From Acidobacteriaceae bacterium (GTDB taxonomy: Bacteria > Acidobacteriota > Terriglobia > Terriglobales > Acidobacteriaceae), in contig PLBD01000188.1 of assembly GCA_003135315.1 (NCBI GenBank), forward strand, positions 1-22,422: 22,422 bases of DNA. Reading direction: 5' to 3'. Positions 1 to 5,910 of this stretch are shown in pieces. The position numbers and the translations under genes were made by a program. The first letter of the stretch is position 1. The number at the start of each line of letters is the position of its first letter. The notes below the pieces were generated by a model. The model was given only the letters and a program-made list of their open reading frames with translations. It had not been told where the DNA came from and did no database searches.

Positions 1-115
1 GGCTTGCCTTGATGTCGAACTTCGGACTGCTCTTGCTTGCTTTTTTGGGTTTGGTCTTTGGTTTTTCTTTCGGCTCTAGATTCGCGTGGACAATCCTCTT
101 ATCTCGGACTTTCAC
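1..115 (-). CDS. Lysine-rich small protein, 3' part cut by the window edge
   Basis: An open frame enters from the left edge. I place its start at a GTG (113-115, minus strand) because a clear AAGGAG Shine-Dalgarno lies nine bases upstream (125-130). The 38 visible residues begin MKVRDKRIVHANLEPKEK and continue as a Lys/Pro/Ser-rich stretch ending near KFDIKAS, with no stop before the edge. The composition suggests a basic, disordered tail, perhaps nucleic-acid binding. I do not recognise a family. It lies 38 nt downstream of the DUF2934 gene on the same strand, so the two are probably co-transcribed. The same frame is open further upstream, so a TTG overlapping the DUF2934 stop is an alternative start, but it has no ribosome-binding site. 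Confidence 0.5.
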   Translation of the reverse strand, partial: MKVRDKRIVHANLEPKEKPKTKPKKASKSSPKFDIKAS

Positions 116-153
116 TGCAGCTAACTCCTTCTGTCGAAACTCGCCGCCTCTAG

Positions 154-345
154 TCAAGATGTAGCATTGCGGTGTTTACTCGACGTGAGCTCCGCCTCGG
201 CCCGAAGCCAATCATCCAGGTCGTTACCGTATTCCTTCCCACGCTCCTCATACAGTTCGTAAGCACGCGCGCGAATCCGATCTTCAAGGGTCTCCGGCTG
301 GACAGGGGCCGATGTTGCTGATTTCTTTCCTGGTTCTTTCGTCAT
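154..345 (-). CDS. DUF2934 family protein
   Basis: This is a 63-residue protein. Its core, RIRARAYELYEERGKEYG followed by NDLDDWLRAEAEL, matches the DUF2934 signature as I know it (IRxRAYELYExRG...DWLxAExEL). The family is small, soluble, without known function, and frequent in Acidobacteria and Proteobacteria. The length is normal for the family: a polar 20-residue N-terminal tail precedes the domain, which ends shortly before the C-terminus. The ATG start is well supported by an AGGAGT Shine-Dalgarno six bases upstream. A lysine-rich frame follows on the same strand. The family is often encoded near stress-related small genes, but I see no direct evidence for a role here. Confidence 0.85.
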   Translation of the reverse strand: MTKEPGKKSATSAPVQPETLEDRIRARAYELYEERGKEYGNDLDDWLRAEAELTSSKHRNATS

Positions 346-516
346 TTCGCACTCCTATTATTTCTTCGCTTTGCCTTGTTGAGACTACCTCGTTGGCAAA
401 TTCCTGCTTCGTTACCGATGAACCTCGCCTTTGGTGGTTGACAAGTCGAGTTGGCAGCGGGTTGTTCCTCGACGCATGCTTTTGATCACGTCCTCCCAAA
501 ATCGGCGATCGCCCTC

Positions 517-816
517 CTACGACTCCTCAGACTTGTGCTTAGCCTGCATCGGGGCCACCCTGGCTCCTTGCTCGGAAGCGACTGTCACAGAGCTGTGGCA
601 GTACTCGACATGCAAGAAGTGTTCGGCATGTAGTTTTGCCGCTTCAGCATCGTCGTGAATCGCGTGTTGAGTGTATCCGTGAGCCAGGTAGGCGTGGTGC
701 GTGGCCTTCTCGTGATCTCCGGCCTCCTCGCATTTCGCCGCCTCCTTGTAATGGCAGGCCGCCCGCTCAAGGTGGCCAGCCGCACAACGGTAAGCGAGCA
801 CCCAAGTCTTTGACAT
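517..816 (-). CDS. Small His/Ala-rich hypothetical protein
   Basis: This is a 99-residue protein with an ATG start preceded by a strong AGGAGA Shine-Dalgarno at six to seven bases. Residues 11-70 are Ala/His/Glu-rich and predicted helical, with repeated patterns such as ERAACHYKEAAKCEEAGDHE and KATHHAYLAHGY. I recall similar small His-rich proteins from soil bacteria that carry this 'HxEEAAKxHEAGDHEKAAHHA' pattern; they have no assigned function. The heptad-like spacing suggests a helical hairpin. The histidines and several cysteines could bind metal, which is inference. The last 25 residues are less typical of that pattern and may be a diverged or extended tail. It lies about 170 nt upstream of the DUF2934 gene on the same strand. 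Confidence 0.65.
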   Translation of the reverse strand: MSKTWVLAYRCAAGHLERAACHYKEAAKCEEAGDHEKATHHAYLAHGYTQHAIHDDAEAAKLHAEHFLHVEYCHSSVTVASEQGARVAPMQAKHKSEES

Positions 817-1495
817 GCGGTTCTCCTTGGTTAGATTCTGGCAACCTTCTGGGCGCGACCTAACCCTCCTGCTTTAGCAAGAGAAACGGCACAATGCTGC
901 GCGTCTTGCGCAAGGCAAGAATCAGGCCCAGGTTGGATTTTGTTGTTGGCTATGCGGGAGAGTTTTGCCTGAGAAGCCATGGCACACCTCGGTGTGGCTG
1001 TGTAAAGAAACACGTCCCCGCTACTCGTAACTTACACCGAGCATTTGAATAGGTCGGTGATCGCAATCACCAGATGGAGTGATAAGGCCAGGCCCTAACG
1101 CAACAACCAACAACAGTCACATCGATAACCATCGCGACGCCCGTGAAAAGGTTCGATCGCTTCATCCACCCGGACGAGTGAATTCTTCCGGAGGCAGAAT
1201 ATGCCCCCAGTATCCGCTGCACTTGTTGTCATTCAGCCAGCAAGTAAGCCTGCAATCCCCACCGATCTCCTGGCTGGCAACATCTTCAGCGTTGACAGTG
1301 AGTTCCCGTCTGCTCACCGTACCGCGGTATGGAATTGGCCATTGCTCCAGCGTGGCACGCGGCACAGTTCGAGCGCCATTGTGGTCCAATGTGATCAGAC
1401 ATCCTTCTTAGCTACTTCTATGATCTTGCTTAGTGAAGAAGAGAGACGACCGTTACAAGGGCCAGTCCAGCTTCCTCTCACAAGTGAGGTACAAC
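817..1495. other. Non-coding stretch, no gene recognised
   Basis: Open frames here have no recognisable protein character, and frames on both strands overlap without convincing ribosome-binding sites. The only small structure I noted is a GGTGAT/ATCACC hairpin with a four-base loop (1056-1071). The stretch may be degraded DNA inside the proposed island. Confidence 0.4.
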
Positions 1496-1576
1496 ATGGA
1501 AACCGTATTGATTATTCTCGTAGTGCTGTTCTTACTCGGTGGCGGCGGGTGGGGATACTCTCGTTGGCGCGCCTAG
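1496..1576 (+). CDS. 26-residue single-helix membrane peptide, DUF3309-like
   Basis: A very short gene encodes METVLIILVVLFLLGGGG followed by WGYSRWRA. It is one hydrophobic helix (residues 4-14), a glycine run, and an aromatic/basic tail. Peptides of this form (METxLIIxLxLFLLGGGGWGxxR) are widely annotated in bacteria, often as DUF3309-like or hypothetical membrane peptides, and the similarity here is close. Start support is good: a GTGAGGT Shine-Dalgarno lies five to six bases upstream of the ATG. Positive charges after the helix suggest a cytoplasmic C-terminus (inference). A 9-bp inverted repeat begins 20 nt after the stop. The gene stands alone in an otherwise gene-poor stretch. It is probably functional, because such a short hydrophobic frame would decay quickly without selection. 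Confidence 0.7.
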   Translation: METVLIILVVLFLLGGGGWGYSRWRA

Positions 1577-1595
1577 CGCAAATCGCCGGATGAAC

Positions 1596-1626
1596 GCGTG
1601 AATATGCTGCCTAATGGTATTCACGC
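1596..1626. repeat. 9-bp perfect inverted repeat downstream of the membrane peptide gene
   Basis: GCGTGAATA (1596-1604) and TATTCACGC (1618-1626) flank a 13-nt loop and could form a hairpin in the transcript of the 26-residue peptide gene. No T-run follows, so it is not a classical intrinsic terminator. It may stabilise the mRNA 3' end or be a protein-binding site. A second, 7-bp hairpin (GCAAGCC/GGCTTGC, 1664-1685) lies just after it. Confidence 0.4.
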
Positions 1627-1764
1627 TCTGCATGAGGGAAGGTCGACTACCGGACGCAGGTGCGCAAGCCTTCTTTCAGGCTTGCTGAACTAAGGCAGCC
1701 CTCCTGAAAATGTTCCCTCCGTAGGCTCTCAGCAAAGCTGGACGCCGTGCAACGAGACGCGATC

Positions 1765-1893
1765 ATGGATGAAGTTCGACAACTCTACAGCGTGAGTGAC
1801 CGCCTTGACGCTCTGGCAGCCTTACATGAGGCTCCCTGTCAGGCCCGAGTTGTGAAGCACCCTTTTCTGGTCTCGCCGATGAATGCAAACTGA
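1765..1893 (+). CDS. Possible 42-residue small protein or gene remnant
   Basis: An ATG frame encodes MDEVRQLYSVSDRLDALAAL, then 22 residues that look unrelated. The first half resembles small acidobacterial and proteobacterial proteins I recall that begin with 'RQLYSVSDRLDxLAEQH'. The expected remainder of those proteins is absent, so this may be a 3'-diverged or frameshifted remnant. I see no strong ribosome-binding site. Nothing around it points to a function. Confidence 0.3.
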   Translation: MDEVRQLYSVSDRLDALAALHEAPCQARVVKHPFLVSPMNAN

Positions 1894-2022
1894 CCAAGCA
1901 ACAGGAAGCGGTGCTATTCCTTGTTCTTGAGTGGGGTTGTTGGTACGGGTCGGGAAAATCTAGACTAAATTCCTAACGGCATAATTTTCATGTTAGTTCT
2001 GAGGCGGCATAGAACGGTGCCT

Positions 2023-2054
2023 CCACTCATCCGCGAAGATCGCGGAATGAGTGG
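2023..2054. terminator. Strong hairpin at the 3' side of the PRC-barrel remnant
   Basis: CCACTCAT (2023-2030) pairs with ATGAGTGG (2047-2054), and the stem continues inward as CCGCGA/TCGCGG after a small bulge. It lies about 40 nt past the stop of the minus-strand PRC-barrel pseudogene. A weaker GAGGC/GCCTC stem (2001-2023) adjoins it. No T-run follows on either strand, so calling it a terminator rests on its position and stability only. Confidence 0.3.
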
Positions 2055-2093
2055 GGCATCGGGTGGCCGGCTATCGCCGTTCAGCCTGCGCTC

Positions 2094-2438
2094 TTAATTC
2101 CAATAGGGCTTGGCGCCGTAGTGCGTGTAGACTCTGACACCCCAGGTGTGATCAGCCATGTTCGGCCAACTATTCTTTTCAAAACCGAGAGCGGCCTTGA
2201 GCAACCCCTTATCGACGTTGAGAATGAACTGGTGTTCAACCGCGTCGACCGAAAGGGAACTCCATGGAATGGCAAATAGCTTATCGCCCATGCCCAGGAA
2301 ACCCCGAACGAAAGAACCGCGTAAGCGATGCGCCCAGACTCTAACTTTCCGACCGTTTGAAACGGGCACGTTGTTCATAATAAGAATGCTACTACCGCAG
2401 GTCGGTACAGACTCTGCCAAACCGCTCGCTGCCAAAAC
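2094..2438 (-). pseudogene. Frameshifted PRC-barrel domain protein
   Basis: The C-terminal two thirds match the classical PRC-barrel family closely: GFLGMGDKLFAIPW, then FILNVDKGLLK, GFEKNSWPNMAD and HYGAKPYW near the stop. Directly upstream the expected family sequence 'GRIAYAVLSFG' exists, but in a different frame (reading GKLESGRIAYAVLSFG). The frame switches at a run of four C on the plus strand (2302-2305), where a fifth C would restore it. Further upstream, VLAASGL is again in the C-terminal frame and resembles the family's N-terminal VLAAS motif, which suggests a second, compensating shift, and a stop at 2375-2377 closes the middle frame. Intact relatives are small soluble proteins implicated in RNA processing or photosynthetic assembly; many are annotated only by domain. 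A sequencing indel is an alternative explanation for the first shift. Confidence 0.7.
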
Positions 2439-2506
2439 AATTCTGAAACTCGGCTCTGTTCCGAATTGACCTGTAATCCCTTTGGACTCGTGACATCCTG
2501 CACGTT

Positions 2507-2758
2507 ATGCACAAGAAAGAGCCAAAGCAAGAGTCCAACCAAGCAATACTGGCCCGCGTCAAAAAGGAAATGGATGAGCCGCACATGGCCGAATCCACGC
2601 GAGAAGAATATGACGTCAATCACACCACGCAGCAGGAACTGGCCGAGCGTGCGGCCCGTCAGAGAGTCTTCGCCGATGGCTTGTTTGGCCACGGCAAGAC
2701 AATCCTTCCATTTCTCTTCTTGTGCTCAAGTTGGCACACTCGACGGAAATTGCGATGA
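2507..2758 (+). CDS. Hypothetical hydrophilic protein
   Basis: This is an 83-residue frame. The first 55 residues are strongly charged and helix-prone (MHKKEPKQESNQAILARVKK, then a Glu-rich stretch with HTTQQELAERAARQRV), and codon use there looks like real coding sequence. The last 25 residues turn hydrophobic and Cys/Trp-containing, which may mean the original C-terminus was lost. The ATG lacks a convincing Shine-Dalgarno sequence. I do not recognise a family. An overlapping minus-strand frame is less protein-like. It sits between the PRC-barrel remnant and the MITE-like element, in a stretch with several decayed genes. Confidence 0.4.
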   Translation: MHKKEPKQESNQAILARVKKEMDEPHMAESTREEYDVNHTTQQELAERAARQRVFADGLFGHGKTILPFLFLCSSWHTRRKLR

Positions 2759-2827
2759 ACTTGTTCGCACTGGAAGGATTAGTTTCCCAAAGCGGGGCGA
2801 CAGTCGGGGTACCTGTTTGTTGTCAGG

Positions 2828-2977
2828 TGTGGCTGTTGAAAAACCCTGACGCGCCCGAGCCGGCAGAAATTAGGTTATGTCAGGATGCCGTATAACGATC
2901 GTCTCGAATTTCGAGACGTTTCTGGTCGCCCGAGTACACCCGAATTAGCGACCAAAAAGAGTTTTTCAACAGCCACA
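2828..2977. mobile_element. MITE-like element or IS-end remnant
   Basis: A 150-bp segment is bounded by perfect 17-bp inverted repeats: TGTGGCTGTTGAAAAAC (2828-2844) and its reverse complement (2961-2977). Inside are a near-perfect palindrome CGTCTCGAATTTCGAGACG (2900-2918), a TGGTCGC/GCGACCA stem, and repeated GTCAGG/CCTGAC units. There is no room for a gene. Termini containing 'GGCTGTTGAAAAA' resemble ends of several bacterial insertion sequences; I recall IS1182-type ends with a 'TTTTTCAACAG' core. It is therefore probably a non-autonomous element mobilised in trans. I see no clear target-site duplication. Confidence 0.6.
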
Positions 2978-2985
2978 GGGCATTG

Positions 2986-3030
2986 CGCAAGTTACGCCCC
3001 GACACGAGACACCCGGCTCCGTAACTTGCG
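2986..3030. repeat. 11-bp perfect inverted repeat
   Basis: CGCAAGTTACG (2986-2996) and CGTAACTTGCG (3020-3030) are exact inverted copies separated by 23 nt. They begin nine bases beyond the right end of the MITE-like element and about 90 nt from the 3' end of the minus-strand membrane-protein gene. They may be a transcript-end hairpin or another short mobile repeat; no T-run follows. Confidence 0.45.
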
Positions 3031-3120
3031 GTATGGCGATTCGTAGCTCGCTATCTATGGCAGACCGCCTGGACTCGGCAAGCGGAAGTAATCGTGCCTG
3101 CTCTTGACTCTACTCGCCAT

Positions 3121-5220
3121 TTACGGACTCATCTCGAAGCTGACCGCATCCGCCCCCTGCACTTCGATCGCCTCTGGCTGGACGGAAACCCAATCGAACG
3201 GCATGACTAGCAAACGCAGATGAGTAATCTCCGCTCGCGGACCGGAGTGCCACCGGTTTGCGTCAGGGTCAAAATATTTTGCCAGCTCAGCTTCGTCCCC
3301 GGGATAAAACCAAACCTCAGAGGCCACATTCGGCTCCACAAGAAATAGCTTCTGATCGAAGGTTGAATCGGGGTGCTCAATCTCGAGGATAAGAAGCGCC
3401 GGTTTACGCAGCTTCCACCAAGGGCTGTAGTGCACGGTGAGGCGCAGGCGCAGAAAGTCGGCCCTGTCGCCGGGCCACGCCGGATCGCCAAGATCCACTT
3501 CTGAAGTGCGGGTGCGAATCGGATAACTGCGCGACGCGATGTTGAGCGGCCGGAACTGCATGGCAATGCGGGCAGCGCGCGAATCATCTTTCTGGAGACC
3601 GAAAATTCCCCGATACACTTCTCGTTCACTGCGGTAATGACGGAACATCCATAGCCAAACCTCGGGACTGCGCGTGAAACTCGACACGTCATCGACCGCA
3701 CCACTAAATTTGCCGTCGGGCAGGTAAAGGCCAGCAGGCGCGGCGGCTCGCTCCAGTCCGGCGATATCGATCTGCGACAGGTACTCGCCGCTGACCAGGT
3801 AGGACTGCATCACTCCTCCTGCCGAACTTCTGCGCGCAGCAATCCCAAAGAAGGTCTGGTAAGGAAAAACCGCCATGTAATCGTTTGGACCGCTGCGTTC
3901 CTGAACGTAGCCGGCAACTCTTCCTAGCATTCTGGTCCACCCTTCTGGATAACAAGCGCGATCGAATTCCCGAAACCCGGGCGGACACTGGGTCAGCGGC
4001 CTTCGCAATTGAAGGTAGTTGTGGTGTACACGTGCGACCCACGGCACCAGAGAGTCCGGACCGGAGAAAAAGAAACACGCCACCGCAAACAGCACGGTGA
4101 GAACGGAGGAGGTCCGGGAAGCGAATGAAAACAAGACAACGCCGGTCAAGAAAACAGCAGCGTAGGTCGAGACCACAATATGCTCCCGATCCCCGCGGAC
4201 GAGCCCGCTTTGCATGTTGAAGAAGGCGAACACACCCGCGCTGAGCAAGAAACCGCAGCGGGCCGTGATGCTGAGGCTCCGGTTACGCGCAGTCATGCCA
4301 CGCACCAGAAACACCACCCCTGCCGCTAACAATGCAACCAACAAGCGTACCGTGGCAGCTTCGGACATCGACCTCGGCTCGATCCAGCGATAGTGGGAGA
4401 GAATCGCCAGTGAATTCTTCCAAAAGCGGAAGTCGAGGGGTCTCGCCATGATGCCATTGATGGCGATGACGAGCACCAGCGAAGCAACCGCGAACGCCGG
4501 TAAGGCGGAAGCGTATGAAAGCAGCGCCCGCGACTCGCGACGGCTCTCCCAGGCCACTCCGGCGAGCGAGAGCAACAATGCTGCGATCGCATAAGCACCA
4601 GTATCCGCGGAGTACAGAAACGCCACTGCACACAAGAATGCGGCGCCGCATCCCAGTAACACGGGCCCGAGCGCTTGTTGTCGCAGCGCATACCAGCCCC
4701 TCAGGAACACGGCGAAGAGGAGAATGCCGAACGCCGTACGCCCCTCCCAAGGCGCCCAGAATACGCAGAGCAACAAGAGCAGCACAAAGCGCTTCCACGC
4801 CGGCTGTTCTGGAAGAAGGAGCGTGAGAGTTAGCGATCCGAAGAGGAATGTGCACCATAACGGCAGGGTCGTGAAGGTGGCGTAGGTGGCGCCCATCGAC
4901 ACGCCCATTTGCCGGGCGGGTGCGCTGGACAGCCATTGAAAGACCGGTCCATACGTGAACGCCACATCTCGGCCGAACCACAGTCCGCGTGCAGCTTTGA
5001 AGCTGGTGTCCAGGTGCCAGGAGTCGCCGACGATCTCGATTGTAGGGTCAACGACAACCAGCATCCGCGGCGATAGCCACTCAACCGGGAAGGAGGCAAG
5101 AACGAGCAGCAGTAGGGCCAGCAGGTCCCAGTGCTTTACCAGCCACGGCCGCAGTTGCTGGAGGAAAGACTGACTCGCCGGCCCGCTTTGTTGGACTGTC
5201 AATTCGTCCGGCTCCTCCAT
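3121..5220 (-). CDS. Polytopic inner-membrane protein, function unknown
   Basis: This is a 699-residue protein. The N-terminal 30 residues are polar, followed by about ten or eleven hydrophobic helices up to roughly residue 400 (the first is LLALLLLVLASFPVEW) and then a soluble domain of about 300 residues ending VQGADAVSFEMSP. The first extracytoplasmic loop carries conserved-looking polar motifs, GDSWHLDTSFKAARGLWFGR and TYGPVFQWL. A large multi-helix domain with an acidic first loop and a soluble C-terminus resembles GT-C-type membrane glycosyltransferases, but I see no diagnostic residue, so this is only a suggestion. Related uncharacterised proteins occur in Acidobacteria. No Shine-Dalgarno precedes the ATG; a TAAAAT box ten bases upstream would fit a leaderless transcript. 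It appears monocistronic. Confidence 0.85.
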   Translation of the reverse strand: MEEPDELTVQQSGPASQSFLQQLRPWLVKHWDLLALLLLVLASFPVEWLSPRMLVVVDPTIEIVGDSWHLDTSFKAARGLWFGRDVAFTYGPVFQWLSSAPARQMGVSMGATYATFTTLPLWCTFLFGSLTLTLLLPEQPAWKRFVLLLLLCVFWAPWEGRTAFGILLFAVFLRGWYALRQQALGPVLLGCGAAFLCAVAFLYSADTGAYAIAALLLSLAGVAWESRRESRALLSYASALPAFAVASLVLVIAINGIMARPLDFRFWKNSLAILSHYRWIEPRSMSEAATVRLLVALLAAGVVFLVRGMTARNRSLSITARCGFLLSAGVFAFFNMQSGLVRGDREHIVVSTYAAVFLTGVVLFSFASRTSSVLTVLFAVACFFFSGPDSLVPWVARVHHNYLQLRRPLTQCPPGFREFDRACYPEGWTRMLGRVAGYVQERSGPNDYMAVFPYQTFFGIAARRSSAGGVMQSYLVSGEYLSQIDIAGLERAAAPAGLYLPDGKFSGAVDDVSSFTRSPEVWLWMFRHYRSEREVYRGIFGLQKDDSRAARIAMQFRPLNIASRSYPIRTRTSEVDLGDPAWPGDRADFLRLRLTVHYSPWWKLRKPALLILEIEHPDSTFDQKLFLVEPNVASEVWFYPGDEAELAKYFDPDANRWHSGPRAEITHLRLLVMPFDWVSVQPEAIEVQGADAVSFEMSP

Positions 5221-5329
5221 ACGAAGTGCAATTTTATCTTAGGCCAAACAGTGAATAGCAGACCGTGGTTGTGGATCCCCAGTGTGAAATCCCCATTACG
5301 CTCAAAACCCAGTTGACTGGCGAACACAC

Positions 5330-5345
5330 AGCGCAAGCTTGCGCT
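5330..5345. repeat. 16-bp perfect palindrome
   Basis: AGCGCAAGCTTGCGCT is a perfect dyad in the gap upstream of the membrane-protein gene. It could be an operator half-site pair or part of a small repeat family; one copy gives no way to decide. Confidence 0.35.
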
Positions 5346-5403
5346 AAGGTTTGCTCTCGACAGTTGGTCACAAACCAACTTCGCACAATAGCCGAAAGCC
5401 TCC

Positions 5404-5622
5404 TCATTTGCCTGCTTCTTTAGGCGTAATGGTCACCTTAATCTCGTTCGAGTAGACCCACTCGTGAGGCGACTCGTCGTTTTGGCGCTGGGCGACGATG
5501 GAGCGGCAAAAAAGAACAAGCCGCGGGTTGACTGCGGCTTCTGTCACTTTTGGTTTGGGTCCAAACCCAACTACCGACCGTCTGACTGGGCGTCTGGTTG
5601 ATTCAAAACTTGGGACCAGCAA
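5404..5622 (-). CDS. Hypothetical protein or gene fragment beside the tRNA remnant
   Basis: A 72-codon frame begins at a TTG and ends in NEIKVTITPKEAGK. The C-terminal 40 codons have the GC-rich third positions of a real gene, while the first part is less convincing, and no good start signal is visible. It may be the 3' end of a gene truncated near the presumed integration boundary at 5683-5729. I recognise no family. Confidence 0.3.
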   Translation of the reverse strand: MLVPSFESTRRPVRRSVVGFGPKPKVTEAAVNPRLVLFCRSIVAQRQNDESPHEWVYSNEIKVTITPKEAGK

Positions 5623-5682
5623 AACTTAGTTTATTACCCCAAAATGGCTCGTAAGTCACGCCGCATCAATATAGGTTTATAC

Positions 5683-5729
5683 GGCTACGAACCAGAAGGT
5701 CGGGAGTTCGAATCTCTCAGGGCGCGCCA
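5683..5729 (+). tRNA. 3' half of tRNA-Arg(ACG), probable attachment-site remnant
   Basis: From the anticodon loop to the 3' end the tRNA geometry is exact: loop CTACGAA (anticodon ACG), a five-base variable loop, T stem GGGAG/CTCTC around TTCGAAT, acceptor strand AGGGCGC, discriminator G, and an encoded CCA (5727-5729). The matching 5' acceptor strand (GCGCCC-type) and D arm are missing upstream. The anticodon stem fails after its first two pairs, so homology starts at about 5683. Integrases commonly use the 3' half of tRNA genes, and insertion leaves such a fragment at the distal element end. With this orientation the inserted DNA lies to the left, and the right side is the old chromosomal flank. 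Confidence 0.7.
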
Positions 5730-5910
5730 TCTTCAAAGGCTAAACGCACTGCCTTATTTAGCGGTTCGCGGTTTGCTACCGCTCTGCCATTCGCCCAAGA
5801 ACTCGCGTTTGGTCTGCTGCTCCTGTTTATCCTGTCCCTTGACCTCGAGCGACAGCAGGCAAACTAGCGCCAAGCGAAGTTCGGCCCTCGCTTGCCAGTC
5901 ATATTCGCAT

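Noticed and set aside
284..499. Minus-strand frame of 71 codons overlapping the DUF2934 start
   Set aside because: It overlaps a well-supported gene in another frame and has no family-like features.
1079..1593. Long overlapping frames on both strands
   Set aside because: Low-quality composition, no ribosome-binding sites, and the only protein-like segment is the separate 26-residue frame.
2375..2692. Minus-strand frame of 105 codons
   Set aside because: It is the complement of a more protein-like hydrophilic plus-strand frame and of the PRC-barrel remnant.
5760..5783. AGCGGT/ACCGCT hairpin downstream of the STAND gene, considered as the operon terminator
   Set aside because: Only six base pairs, a 12-nt loop and no T-run on the minus strand.
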